Shown: positions 47,159 through 56,231, counted from the first letter of the stretch. The stretch: 64,000 bases of DNA from JAJAZB01 sp964244295 (GCA_964244295.1 CAXTIG010000002.1:62001-126000); one strand, 5' to 3'. Notes: generated from the sequence alone by a model not told the origin. Made by a program: numbers and translations.

Positions 47159-50100
47159 TTAAAAACCGAGGTTGACACCAAAAAGGAAAGTTTTGTACTG
47201 CGGATACGTGGCGTAGTCGAAGCCCAGGTCGGTCACGGTGCTGTTGCCGTAGGAATTGGCTTCGGGGTCGATGCCTGAGTAGCGGGTGAAGGTGAACAGG
47301 TTCTGGCCCGTGACGTAGAGCCGCAGGCTCCCCACCCGGATTTTCTGGAGCGCCGCCGCCGGTACGTCGTACGACAGGGTCGCGGTTTTGATGCGGAGGT
47401 AGGAACCATCTTCCAGCCAGCGGGTCGAACTCCGGTGGTTGTTGCCGGGGTCGGTGTGGTCGGCGCGGGGCACGTCGGTGAGGTCGCCTTCCTTGCGCCA
47501 GCGGTTCAGGCCCACCTTCGAGGCGTTGGCAAACTGGTACAGGCTTTCGCTGACCGTGCGCGAGCCGTTGTACACGTCGTTGCCGTAGCTGAACTGCGCC
47601 AGCACGTCCAACTGGAAGTTTTTGTACTGAAAATTATTCGTGAATCCCCCCGTAAACTTGGGCAACGCCTGACCGATCACCACCCGGTCGCGGTCGTCGA
47701 TGATTTTATCGCCGTTTTGGTCGGTAAAACGGATGTCGCCTCCCCGGAACAGGTAGCCGGTGGCGTTGTCGGCCCGGAGTTGCACGTCGTTTTCCGACGA
47801 AGTGGCATAGACCCCGTTGGCCTGCCAACCGAAAAACGCCCCGATCGACTCGCCCTCGCGCAACAGTCCGAAGGTCCGGGCCTGCCCAAACCCGGTGCCG
47901 CCCCGCGTGTTGATGATGTCGTTGCCGTTGTAGAGTTTGGTGATTTTGTTGCGGTTAAAGCTGACGTTGAAGTTCGAGGTCCAGCGCAGGCCGTCCCCGG
48001 CCAGGTTGATGGTGTTGAGGTTGAACTCGACACCCCGGTTTTCGGTGTTCCCCACGTTTTGCAGCGCACTGCTGAAGCCGGAGGTGTTGGGCAACTGCAC
48101 GTTGAGCAGCAGGTTGCTGGTTTTTTTCAGGTAACCATCGACGCTCAGGTTCACCCGCGATTTCAAAAACGAGAGGTCGGCCCCGGCGTTGAACTGGTCG
48201 GTGGTTTCCCACTTCAAATCCGGGTTGGCAATGGCCGACGGCCCCACGCCGTTTTGCCCGACGTAGCCCTGCCCGGTCGAATACGCGCCCTGGCTGGTGT
48301 AGTTGCCGATGCCGCCCTGGTTGCCGGTGCGGCCGTAACTGGCCCGGATTTTCAAATCGCTGACCACGTTGCGGAGGCTTTTGAAAAACGCTTCGCGGCC
48401 CACCTGCCAGCCCAGCGAAGCCGCCGGAAACAGCCCGTAGCGGTTGTTGGCCCCGAATTTGGACGAACCATCGCGCCGCAGGCTGGCTTCCAGGTAGTAT
48501 TTGTTGGCGTAGATGTAACCCACCCGGCCAAAGAGCGAGGAAATCCCGTTGGCGCTTTTTGACGAGGTGGCCTGAGTGGGGGTCGAAGCCACGTTGAGCG
48601 TTTCAATGTTGTTGGTGCCGTAGTCGCGGGCGGCCGCCGAGTTGCTGGTAAAGTTGTTTTCCAATTGGCTGTACCCAACCAGGGCGTTGAGCCGGTGTTG
48701 GCCGAAGGTGTTGGCGTAGGTCAGCGTGTGCTCGTAAATCCAGTTCGTCTCGTCCGAATACCCCGAACTCCCGTTGGTAAACGAAAGACGGCGGGCCGTG
48801 TTCGGGCCGAAGAAATCGTTCTTGCCCGCGATCAGGTCGGCCCCCCAGGAGGTTTTGAAGGTCAACCCCGGCAGAATCGTGTATTCGGCGAAGGCGTTGG
48901 TCAACAGGCGGTTGCGGGTATTCGTCCGCGTCTCCAGGTCCGACACGGCGATGGGGTTGAGGATGCCCGAAATGTCTTCGAGAAAATACGTCCCGTCGGT
49001 GGCAAACACCGGGTTGACGGGCGATTTGAACAGGGCGGCCTGAAAAACGCCGAATTCGTTTTCGGGCGTGCCGTTGGTGACGCTCCGGGTGAAGTTGATG
49101 CTGGTCCCGATTTTCAGTTTGTCCGACGCCTGGTAATCGAGGTTCAGCTTGCCGGTGTAGCGTTTGTAATCGGTGAAAACGAGCACGCCTTTCTGGTTGA
49201 GCAGGGCACCGCTCAGGTAAAATTTGAGTTTGTTTTCGCCCCCCCGGATGGCCAGTTCGTAGTTGTCCATGCCGCCGGTCTGCACGAGTTCGTCCACCCA
49301 GTTGGTGTTGGCGATTTGCCCGTTGCCGCCGATGACGCCGCTTTCGGGCAGCACAAATCCGTAGAGCGAGGTAATGCCCGCCCCGTTGGCCCGCTGTTCC
49401 TGAATCAGTTCGATAAATTCGCGGGAGTCCATCAGCTTCGGCAACCGCTGCCGGTCCACCTGCTGCACGCCTTTGTAGTAGTTGAAACTGATCGCCGCTT
49501 TCCCGCTTTTCCCGCGCTTGGTCGTAATCAGCACCACGCCGTTGGCGGCCCGCGAGCCATAAATGGCCGAAGCCGCCGCGTCTTTCAGGATTTCCATCGA
49601 CTCGATGTCGTTGGGGTTGATATCGGACGAATTGCCCTCGAAGGGCAGGCCGTCCACCACGTAGAGCGGGTTGTTACCGGCGTTGATGGACGTGGTGCCC
49701 CGCACCCGGATGGTGAAGTTGGTCGCGCCCGGTGCGCCGGAGTTCTGCACGATTTGGACGCCCGCCGTGCGGCCCTGCAACAGGGCGATGGGCGAGGCCA
49801 CGGGCAGGTTCTGGATTTGTTTCCCGTTCACCGACGAAATGGCGCTGGTCACGTCGCGGCGTTCTTTGGTGCCGTAACCCACCACCACGACCTCCGAAAG
49901 GCTGTTTGCTTCCGCCACCAGCGTGACGTTCAGTGTCGTCTGGCTACCCACCGGCAACTCCTGCGTGACGTACCCCACGTAACTGAACACCAACCGGGCC
50001 GGTCCGTTGGGTACGCTGAGTCGGTAGCTACCCTGGGCATCGGTGACGGTACCCGCGTTGCTGCCGTCGAGGCGCACGTTGACGCCCACCAGCGGGGCCT

Positions 50101-50212
50101 GGTCTTCGCCGGAGCGGACGGTGCCCGAAACGATGCGGTCCTGCGCCAGCGCTCCGAGGGGCAACAGCAGCGCAAAAACTACCCAGATGGGAAATTGGTA
50201 ACGTTTTTTCAT
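47159..50212 (-). CDS. SusC/RagA family TonB-linked outer-membrane channel
   Basis: A 1017-residue outer-membrane transporter. A signal peptide (FALLLPLGALAQ) leads into a carboxypeptidase-like domain (IVSGTVRSGEDQAPLVGVNVRLDG) and the TonB/plug region with EVVVVGYGTKERRDVTSAISSV, NPLYVVDGLP and AASAIYGSRAANGVVLITTKRG, the hallmark SusC motif. The long barrel ends in a typical aromatic C terminus (FLFGVNLGF). With SusD it imports oligosaccharides using TonB energy. It is the first gene of the locus and has a promoter that mirrors the IclR gene promoter. Confidence 0.97.
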   Translation of the reverse strand: MKKRYQFPIWVVFALLLPLGALAQDRIVSGTVRSGEDQAPLVGVNVRLDGSNAGTVTDAQGSYRLSVPNGPARLVFSYVGYVTQELPVGSQTTLNVTLVAEANSLSEVVVVGYGTKERRDVTSAISSVNGKQIQNLPVASPIALLQGRTAGVQIVQNSGAPGATNFTIRVRGTTSINAGNNPLYVVDGLPFEGNSSDINPNDIESMEILKDAAASAIYGSRAANGVVLITTKRGKSGKAAISFNYYKGVQQVDRQRLPKLMDSREFIELIQEQRANGAGITSLYGFVLPESGVIGGNGQIANTNWVDELVQTGGMDNYELAIRGGENKLKFYLSGALLNQKGVLVFTDYKRYTGKLNLDYQASDKLKIGTSINFTRSVTNGTPENEFGVFQAALFKSPVNPVFATDGTYFLEDISGILNPIAVSDLETRTNTRNRLLTNAFAEYTILPGLTFKTSWGADLIAGKNDFFGPNTARRLSFTNGSSGYSDETNWIYEHTLTYANTFGQHRLNALVGYSQLENNFTSNSAAARDYGTNNIETLNVASTPTQATSSKSANGISSLFGRVGYIYANKYYLEASLRRDGSSKFGANNRYGLFPAASLGWQVGREAFFKSLRNVVSDLKIRASYGRTGNQGGIGNYTSQGAYSTGQGYVGQNGVGPSAIANPDLKWETTDQFNAGADLSFLKSRVNLSVDGYLKKTSNLLLNVQLPNTSGFSSALQNVGNTENRGVEFNLNTINLAGDGLRWTSNFNVSFNRNKITKLYNGNDIINTRGGTGFGQARTFGLLREGESIGAFFGWQANGVYATSSENDVQLRADNATGYLFRGGDIRFTDQNGDKIIDDRDRVVIGQALPKFTGGFTNNFQYKNFQLDVLAQFSYGNDVYNGSRTVSESLYQFANASKVGLNRWRKEGDLTDVPRADHTDPGNNHRSSTRWLEDGSYLRIKTATLSYDVPAAALQKIRVGSLRLYVTGQNLFTFTRYSGIDPEANSYGNSTVTDLGFDYATYPQYKTFLFGVNLGF

Positions 50213-50274
50213 GATGAAAACAGGTTTAATCGAGCGTAGGTGTTGAAGAGGAAGGCGGGTGAATTTTTAAATAA

Positions 50275-50291
50275 TAAAATTCATTTTTACA
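50275..50291. promoter_or_regulatory. Putative IclR operator, copy 2 (susC)
   Basis: TAAAATTCATTTTTACA lies 5 bp downstream of the susC -7 element in the direction of transcription. It matches TAAAATCAATTTTTACA of the IclR gene promoter at 15 of 17 positions. Confidence 0.55.
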
Positions 50292-50296
50292 ATGAA

Positions 50297-50329
50297 CACA
50301 AGTATTCACACAAAACGGGTTCATGTCAA
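50297..50329 (-). promoter_or_regulatory. susC promoter
   Basis: Minus strand: TTGACA (50324-50329), 19 nt, TACTTGTG (50297-50304). Identical boxes and spacing occur at 26622-26654. The remaining 253-bp gap up to the PorE-like gene holds an AT-rich leader and a GGGCCGG...CCGGCCC inverted repeat near 50399-50430. Confidence 0.62.
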
Positions 50330-50465
50330 GGATTTGTGGTAATTTTTCGGGAGATTTTTTCGGCAACCCCGGTTTGGGCCTGGAACTTGCCGGTTCACCG
50401 GGCCGGGGGGCAATCTGCCCACCGGCCCGTCGTTTAGAAAAAAGCACCCGTCGTCATTCCCCCGC

Positions 50466-52427
50466 ATGAAGGCACCCCTTCCCATCCGCTGGCCCCTGCG
50501 CCACCTCGCCCGGCAATTCCGCAGGATTTTGCTTTTCTCTATCCTCTATCCTCTCGTCTCTAGCCACTCCCTTGCTCAGCTTTCGGCGAACAAACGCGCC
50601 CAGGATGCCTACGACCAGGGTTTCAAACGCTACGCCGAGCGCAAGCCCGCCGAGGCGCTGGCGCAGTACGAAAAAGCCGTCGGGCAGGACCCGGCCTTCG
50701 GCGAGGCGTATTTTCAACTGGCCCGGCTGTACGACGGCAACCGGGAGCCGCAGCGAGCCGCCGAGTTTTTTGGGAAAGCGTTGAATGCCCGGCCCGACTC
50801 GCCAATCACGCTGCCCGCCTACAGTTGGCTGGGGAATTATTTCTTAAAAAAAGGCGCCTACGCCGAAGCCCGCCGTTTTTACGAAGGACTCCTGAAACGT
50901 GCCCCCGCCAACGCGCTCGCCAAGCGGGCGCAACGGTCGCTCGAAACCATTGCCTTCGCCGAAGAAGCGCTGAAACACCCGCTCACCTTCCGGGTCAGTC
51001 GCCTGCCGGATGCGGTGAACGGTTTCGATTCCCAGTATTTTCCCGTCCTGACCGCCGACCGCGAAACGTTGCTCTTCACCGGCATCGCCGAGGCCCTCGG
51101 CGACGAGGATTTGTACGTCAGCCACCGGGTCGAGGAACTGGGCTGGTCGAAACCGGTGTCGCTTTCCGACGTCATCAACACGCCCGACAACGAGGGCACC
51201 GCCGCCATTTCCGCCGACGGGCGCACGCTGGTGTTTACCGTCTGCCAGGGGCGGCGGCGGGGCTTTGGCAACTGCGATTTGTACGTGAGTTACCGGAGCG
51301 GGGAGGCCTGGAGCGAGCCGCAAAACCTGGGGGCCGACGTCAATTCGGGGGCCTGGGATTCGCAGCCCGCCCTGAGCGCCGACGGGTGCACGCTGTATTT
51401 CGTCAGCGACCGGCCCGGCGGCCTGGGCAAGCGCGACCTCTGGCGCAGTCGGCGCGAGGCCGACGGCACCTGGGGCAAGGCCGAAAATTTGGGAAAGACC
51501 TTGAACACAGTGGAAGACGACGTGTCGCCCTTCCTGCACGCCAACGGGCGCACCTTATTTTTTGCTTCGGAAGGCCACGTCGGCATGGGCGGATTCGACC
51601 TCTGGATGAGCGAAGGGGAGGGGAGTACCTGGTCGAAACCCGAAAACGTGGGCTACCCGCTCAATACCCACGAAGACCAGGTGGGCCTGACCATCACCGC
51701 CGACGGGCGCAAGGGTTACTACTCGGTGGAAGAGCGCCAGGAGCGCGACCGCCGCCGCTCGGCGCTGTACGAATGCGAAATTCCCGAATCGCTGGCCGCC
51801 CGCTTTCGCCGGGCCAACGTGCTCCAGGGCCTCGTGCTCGATGCCCGCACAAAACAGCCGGTGGGGGCTACGGTCGAATTGGTTGATTTGAAAACCAGGC
51901 AGGTGGCGGGTCGCGTCGCCTCCGATCCAACGACCGGTGCCTACACCGCCGTGCTCACCGACGGCGGCGAGTACGCCGTGACGGTGAGCCGCGAGGGGTA
52001 TTTTTTCAAAAGCCTGTCCTACGATTTTTCGGGGCCAAAAAAGAGCGGCGACCAGCGGCTCGATTTGCTGCTGGAGCCGCTCCGCAAAGACAGCCACGAG
52101 GTGCTCAACAACGTCTTTTTCGCCTCCGGCTCGTTTGACCTGGAAGAAAAATCGACCCCCGAACTCGACAAGTTGGTGGCCTTGCTGAAAGCCAACCCCG
52201 CCCTGCGCCTGGAAATCTCCGGCCACACCGACGACGTGGGCGACGACAAGCGGAACCTGGATTTGTCGCTGAAACGCGCCAACGCCGTGCGCAGCTACCT
52301 GACCACGGCGGGCATCGCCGCGCCGAGGCTGGAAACCAAAGGCTTTGGCGAAACCAAACCCGTGACGCCGAATACCTCCGAAGAGGCCCGGCAGCAGAAT
52401 AGGCGAATTGAGGCGCGGATCCTGTGA
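50466..52427 (+). CDS. PorE-like protein: TPR, PD40 propeller, regulatory domain, OmpA domain
   Basis: A 653-residue envelope protein whose domain order matches PorE, a periplasmic component of type IX secretion. TPRs come first (AYDQGFKRYAERKPAEALAQYEKA, residues 45-150). A WD40/PD40 propeller follows with repeated Ala-Asp-Gly blades (ISADGRTLVFT, LSADGCTLYFVSDRPGG, LHANGRTLFFAS, ITADGRKGYYS). Next is a carboxypeptidase-like domain (LVLDARTKQPVGATVEL) and a C-terminal OmpA peptidoglycan-binding domain (LEISGHTDDVGDDKRNLDLSLKRANAVRSYL). The N terminus has a hydrophobic segment (ILLFSILYPLVSSHSLAQ) after a basic stretch. It is divergent from susC. It could be PorE itself or one of several paralogues common in this phylum. 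Confidence 0.88.
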   Translation: MKAPLPIRWPLRHLARQFRRILLFSILYPLVSSHSLAQLSANKRAQDAYDQGFKRYAERKPAEALAQYEKAVGQDPAFGEAYFQLARLYDGNREPQRAAEFFGKALNARPDSPITLPAYSWLGNYFLKKGAYAEARRFYEGLLKRAPANALAKRAQRSLETIAFAEEALKHPLTFRVSRLPDAVNGFDSQYFPVLTADRETLLFTGIAEALGDEDLYVSHRVEELGWSKPVSLSDVINTPDNEGTAAISADGRTLVFTVCQGRRRGFGNCDLYVSYRSGEAWSEPQNLGADVNSGAWDSQPALSADGCTLYFVSDRPGGLGKRDLWRSRREADGTWGKAENLGKTLNTVEDDVSPFLHANGRTLFFASEGHVGMGGFDLWMSEGEGSTWSKPENVGYPLNTHEDQVGLTITADGRKGYYSVEERQERDRRRSALYECEIPESLAARFRRANVLQGLVLDARTKQPVGATVELVDLKTRQVAGRVASDPTTGAYTAVLTDGGEYAVTVSREGYFFKSLSYDFSGPKKSGDQRLDLLLEPLRKDSHEVLNNVFFASGSFDLEEKSTPELDKLVALLKANPALRLEISGHTDDVGDDKRNLDLSLKRANAVRSYLTTAGIAAPRLETKGFGETKPVTPNTSEEARQQNRRIEARIL

Positions 52428-52433
52428 GCAAAT

Positions 52434-52544
52434 AAAAAAGGGGTGAGGTGGGTTGTCACGCTGAGCGGAGTCGAAGCGCAACTTTACCACGCCACCGCGC
52501 TTCGACTCCGCTCAGCGTGACAACCCACCTCACCCCTTTTTTTT
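52434..52544. terminator. 46-bp perfect inverted repeat, bidirectional terminator, GAGCGGAGTCGAAG family copy 3
   Basis: The arms 52434-52479 and 52497-52542 are exactly complementary, with a 17-nt loop. The outer ends are A-runs and T-runs, so each strand shows a GC-rich stem followed by Ts. It separates the convergent PorE-like and NmrA-like genes and directly touches the stop codon of the latter. The core is shared with 16-89 and 42623-42698 but the outer 18 bp are unique. Confidence 0.93.
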
Positions 52545-53424
52545 AATTCACTCCTACCTCACGTGCGAAACGCTCCTTCAGCACCGGTTTCAAATCCCCC
52601 GGTTTTTTGCCCAAAATCGTTTCCACGTCGGGGCTGATGAAATCGGCGTGGCCGTCGCGGATGAGCGCGTAAACGCGGTTCATGTAGGGGGCAATGAAGC
52701 CCGGCGCTCCGGCGGCTTGCAGGGTCCGGGCGTATTCTTCGGGCGATGGAGCTGGGTAAAAAATCGGTTCGCCCCCAATTTCCGTCAGCAAACCCGCCAC
52801 GTCCGCGTAAGAATACGGGGTTGGGCCGGTCAGGTTGTATTCTTTTCCCGCGTGGCCGGATCCGAGCAGTACCGTGGCGGCCACTTCACCCACGTCGTGA
52901 ATGTCGACGAAAGCCGCTTTTCCCTGACCGGCGGGCGAGTACAGCACCTTGCGGGTCAGGACGTTTTCCCGCTCGTAGTTGCCGAAGTTCTGGGCAAAAA
53001 ATGTGGGGCGAAGGATGGTCAATGCGAAGCCTTCATCCTTCAGCAGATTTTCCAGGTTGGTGTGGAAGGGCATGGCTTCGGCGAGGATTTCTGCCCCCGC
53101 CGCCGAGAGGTACACGACCCGGTTGATGCCGGCTTCTTGCAGGAAATGAATGAAGGGCGTCAGCAACGCATCCATTTCCGTGTTTAGCGGTGGCCCAACC
53201 AGGAACACCTTCGTCACGTCCGCCGTCGCGGCGGCGTAGGTGGCTGGGTTTTCAAACTCGAAGGCCACCACGTCGACGTCGGCTCCCAGTTTTTGTTTTG
53301 CTTTCTCCACGTCCCGCGAGGCGGCGACGAACGCCGCGCCTTTCGCCCGCAATGCTTCCACTACCGCCGAACCGACCGTGCCGGTAGCCCCGGTCACCAA
53401 AATTTTCTCAGCCATGGGTTTCAT
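52543..53424 (-). CDS. NmrA-like NAD(P)-binding oxidoreductase
   Basis: A 293-residue atypical short-chain dehydrogenase of the NmrA/QorB-like group: ILVTGATGTVGSAVVEAL (Rossmann loop), FVAASRDVEKA, VVYLSAAGAE, FALTILRPTFFAQNF and the AAFVDIHDVGEVAATVL stretch. ATG 53424 or 53415 are both possible. Divergent from an HxlR regulator gene 123 bp away, a frequent pairing in which HxlR controls a quinone- or aldehyde-responsive reductase. Confidence 0.88.
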   Translation of the reverse strand: MKPMAEKILVTGATGTVGSAVVEALRAKGAAFVAASRDVEKAKQKLGADVDVVAFEFENPATYAAATADVTKVFLVGPPLNTEMDALLTPFIHFLQEAGINRVVYLSAAGAEILAEAMPFHTNLENLLKDEGFALTILRPTFFAQNFGNYERENVLTRKVLYSPAGQGKAAFVDIHDVGEVAATVLLGSGHAGKEYNLTGPTPYSYADVAGLLTEIGGEPIFYPAPSPEEYARTLQAAGAPGFIAPYMNRVYALIRDGHADFISPDVETILGKKPGDLKPVLKERFAREVGVN

Positions 53425-53460
53425 TTTTTTGATTTCGGGGCAAATGTTCGGCGACAGGAT

Positions 53461-53509
53461 TATTTTTGCAAGTAGATACCTGAAAGTGGTATAGTTTCCT
53501 TTTTTATAC
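53461..53509. promoter_or_regulatory. HxlR/NmrA divergent control region
   Basis: TATTTTTG (53461-53468) matches TAnnTTTG on the plus strand. Further on, GTATA (53489-53493) and TATAC (53505-53509) form an inverted repeat with an 11-nt spacer. HxlR dimers commonly bind such short TATAC-type repeats between divergent genes. No experiment supports it here. Confidence 0.42.
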
Positions 53510-53547
53510 TAACGCAGAAAACCAAGCAATTAGGTTGCGTCAAGCCT

Positions 53548-53892
53548 ATGGAAAATTCATCGAAAATTGAACTCATTGGTTGCCCGGTGATGGATACCCT
53601 GCAAGTCATCGGGGGGAAATGGAAACCCGGCATTCTCTACGAAATGGAACGGGGAACGCTACGCTTCGGGCAATTGAAGCGCGTGCTGCCCGGCATTACA
53701 CAGAAAATGCTCACCCAGCAACTGCGGGAATTGGAGCAGGACGGCATTATTTGGCGCACCATTTTCGCGGAAGTGCCTCCCCGCGTGGAGTACGGCCTGA
53801 CCGAATACGGACGGAGCCTGCGGGGAATCCTCGATGAAATGGCGAAGTGGGGCTTGCAGCACCGGGAGCAGAAGGTGGCGGTGCTGGCCTGA
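53548..53892 (+). CDS. HxlR family transcriptional regulator
   Basis: A 114-residue winged-helix protein: GCPVMDTLQVIGGKWKPGILYEM at the start with the conserved Cys12 at the redox-sensing position, LRFGQLKRVLPGITQKMLTQQLRELEQDG recognition region and RVEYGLTEYGRSL wing. It is encoded divergently from the NmrA-like reductase, which is its most likely target. Confidence 0.93.
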   Translation: MENSSKIELIGCPVMDTLQVIGGKWKPGILYEMERGTLRFGQLKRVLPGITQKMLTQQLRELEQDGIIWRTIFAEVPPRVEYGLTEYGRSLRGILDEMAKWGLQHREQKVAVLA

Positions 53893-54067
53893 ATCGGTTT
53901 CGTCGCGAATCCAAACGGGTTGGAACCGGGCCTGGCGGTTGCCTTTCCCGCCAAAATCTGCAATTTTTGTGCTTTAATCCGTGTTGGCCTTTTGCGGCCT
54001 GAGCACCGACCGCGCAGCCAACGGCAACCCAAGCCCGCTGCTTATCGAAAACTGCCTACCTTAAAAA

Positions 54068-55015
54068 ATGGCCATCGAGCACATTCCCTGCCTAATTATT
54101 GGTTCCGGCCCCGCCGGATACACCGCCGCCATCTACGCCGCCCGCGCCGGGCTTTCCCCCGTCATGTACATGGGCAGCCAGCCCGGCGGGCAACTCACCA
54201 TCACCTCCGACGTCGAGAATTTCCCCGGTTACCCCGATGGCATCGGCGGGCCGGAGATGATGCAGGACTTGGAAAAACAAGCCAAGCGCTTCGGCACCGA
54301 CGTGCGCTACGGCATGGTGACGGGCGTGAATTTTTCGGGTGAACTGAAGAAAATCACCGTCGATTTCGAGAAAGAACTCACCGCCGATGCGGTCATTATC
54401 GCCACCGGGGCCTCGGCCAAGTGGCTGGGCCTCAAGAGTGAGGAACACTACAACGGGCGGGGCGTGTCGGCCTGCGCCGTGTGCGACGGGTTCTTTTTCC
54501 GGGGCCAGGACGTGGCCGTGGTGGGTGGCGGCGATACCGCCGCCGAAGAAGCCAGCTACCTCGCCAAACTGGCCCGCAAGGTGTACCTGATCGTGCGCCG
54601 CGACGAACTCCGCGCCTCGCAAATCATGCAGAAACGGGTGAAGAATACCCCCAACCTCGAAATTCTCTGGAACACTGAAACGGTGGAAATCGTGGGGAAC
54701 GAACAAACCGGCGTGACGGGCGCGCACCTGCGCAACGTGCTGACCCACGAAGTGTTCGACCTCGCCGTGACGGGTTTTTTCGTCGCCATCGGTCACCAAC
54801 CCAGCACCAAAATTTTCGCGGAGTGGCTGGACATGGATACCAACGGTTACATCAAAACCGTTCCCGGTACGACGCACACCAGCGTGGAAGGTGTATTCGC
54901 CTGCGGCGATGCCCAGGACTACGTGTACCGCCAGGCCATTACCGCTGCGGGCACGGGTTGCATGGCCGCCCTCGATGCCGAACGCTGGCTGGCGGCGGTG
55001 GAAGCGAATGTGTGA
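54068..55015 (+). CDS. trxB: Thioredoxin reductase
   Basis: A 315-residue flavoprotein that passes electrons from NADPH to thioredoxin. FAD site IIGSGPAGYTAAIYAARAG, redox-active CAVCDG near residue 138, NADPH site VAVVGGGDTAAEEA and VRRDELRAS, and the C-terminal GVFACGDAQDYVYRQAITAAGTGCMAA. All parts are standard for the low-molecular-weight type. Stands alone, with a hairpin after the stop. Confidence 0.97.
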   Translation: MAIEHIPCLIIGSGPAGYTAAIYAARAGLSPVMYMGSQPGGQLTITSDVENFPGYPDGIGGPEMMQDLEKQAKRFGTDVRYGMVTGVNFSGELKKITVDFEKELTADAVIIATGASAKWLGLKSEEHYNGRGVSACAVCDGFFFRGQDVAVVGGGDTAAEEASYLAKLARKVYLIVRRDELRASQIMQKRVKNTPNLEILWNTETVEIVGNEQTGVTGAHLRNVLTHEVFDLAVTGFFVAIGHQPSTKIFAEWLDMDTNGYIKTVPGTTHTSVEGVFACGDAQDYVYRQAITAAGTGCMAALDAERWLAAVEANV

Positions 55016-55026
55016 AACAAGTTTTT

Positions 55027-55157
55027 AGTTTTCGGTTTCCAGTTTTCAGTTGGTTTTTCCTCAACTGAAAACCGAAAACTTTTTCAACCTGAAAAAGCGG
55101 CTTTTGCCACCCAACGAATCGCCCTTTGACGGTTCGCCACCCGGCAGAAGCCGCTTT
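55027..55157. repeat. Two consecutive inverted repeats between trxB and the M23 gene
   Basis: The first pairs 55027-55052 (AGTTTTCGGTTTCC, AGTTTTCAGTTG) with 55062-55080 and ends in TTTTT, so it can serve as the trxB terminator. Its arm is a partly duplicated TTTTCGGTT/TTTTCAGTT word. The second pairs AAAGCGGCTTTTGCC (55094-55108) with 55143-55157 with one mismatch. It ends 15 bp before the M23 start codon. Confidence 0.8.
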
Positions 55158-55172
55158 AGTTTTCCTGAACGT

Positions 55173-56231
55173 ATGCAGCAACGAGTTTTCCTTTTTTTGA
55201 TTTTGATTTCGTGCTTTTTACTTTCGGGTCAGGGCATGGCCCAGGGACGGGAGCGGGGTTTGTTCAAGAAAAACCCCCTTATCAAGAGCAGCCCAGAACC
55301 TAAAAAACAAAGCGACGACTTTCAACTCGACGAAGAGCCGATGCCGCAACTGCGGGTCAATAACCAGTTCGAGCCACGAAAAGAACCCAACCCGACCGTG
55401 GTGGCCGCCGTGGACACGACCAACATCAAAAAAGGCGAAACCCTGCCCATCGAAGTAGACGAGGAACAGCAGGTGGGCGACGAATTCGTGAAAGTCGCTA
55501 CGTATTATTCCGTCTGGGATACCCAGGCTATCGATCCCTACGGCATCGACCCGACCGATTTTGACGGGGTGGTGGACATCCAAGTGTACGAACCGTTGAA
55601 AAACCGCCTCTGGGCGGGGCCGCTCACCGTGAGCAGGCCCACCTCGTCGTTCGGCCCGCGTTGGGGGCGGTGGCACTCCGGCATCGACCTCGACCTCGAA
55701 ACCGGCGACCCGGTTTATTCGACGTTCGATGGCATCGTGCGGGTGGTGGGCTACGACGGCAGCGGCTACGGCCGTTTCGTGGTGGTGCGGCATTACAACG
55801 GCCTCGAAACCCTTTACGGGCACCTTTCCAAACAGGAGGTCACATCAGGACAACTCGTGAAAGCGGGCGATTTGCTCGGGCAGGGCGGCAGCACCGGGCG
55901 CAGCACGGGGTCGCACCTGCACTTCGAGACCCGTTACGAAGGCAATCCATTTACCCCCGCCGAAATTTTTTCGTTTCCGGCCAACACCGTCAAGGGCGAG
56001 CACTACCTGCTCACGCCCAGGGTGTGGGACTACAAGCGCACGGGCGGGCGGATGGAGTACGAAAGCGGGGAAAAGCGTACCACCCGCCGCACGTTTTGGT
56101 ACCGCGTCCGCCGGGGCGACACGCTCGGCGAAATCGCCAATAAAACCGGGGTATCGGTCGAACGGTTGAAACGGCTCAACCGGGTGAGCAGCAACCGGCT
56201 ACCGGTGGGCAAACGATTGAGAATTAAATAA
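55173..56231 (+). CDS. M23 (LytM) peptidase with C-terminal LysM
   Basis: A 352-residue exported peptidoglycan hydrolase or its regulator. ATG 55173 gives a signal peptide (VFLFLILISCFLLSGQGMAQ); an upstream in-frame start would run through the hairpin DNA. A charged linker precedes the M23 domain (about residues 150-260) with RWGRWHSGIDLDLETGDPVYS (HxxxD), VVVRHYNGLETLYGHLS and GSHLHFETRYEG (HxH); the zinc ligands are complete. The C-terminal LysM motif is YRVRRGDTLGEIANKTGVSVERL. It likely acts at the cell wall during growth or division. Confidence 0.92.
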   Translation: MQQRVFLFLILISCFLLSGQGMAQGRERGLFKKNPLIKSSPEPKKQSDDFQLDEEPMPQLRVNNQFEPRKEPNPTVVAAVDTTNIKKGETLPIEVDEEQQVGDEFVKVATYYSVWDTQAIDPYGIDPTDFDGVVDIQVYEPLKNRLWAGPLTVSRPTSSFGPRWGRWHSGIDLDLETGDPVYSTFDGIVRVVGYDGSGYGRFVVVRHYNGLETLYGHLSKQEVTSGQLVKAGDLLGQGGSTGRSTGSHLHFETRYEGNPFTPAEIFSFPANTVKGEHYLLTPRVWDYKRTGGRMEYESGEKRTTRRTFWYRVRRGDTLGEIANKTGVSVERLKRLNRVSSNRLPVGKRLRIK

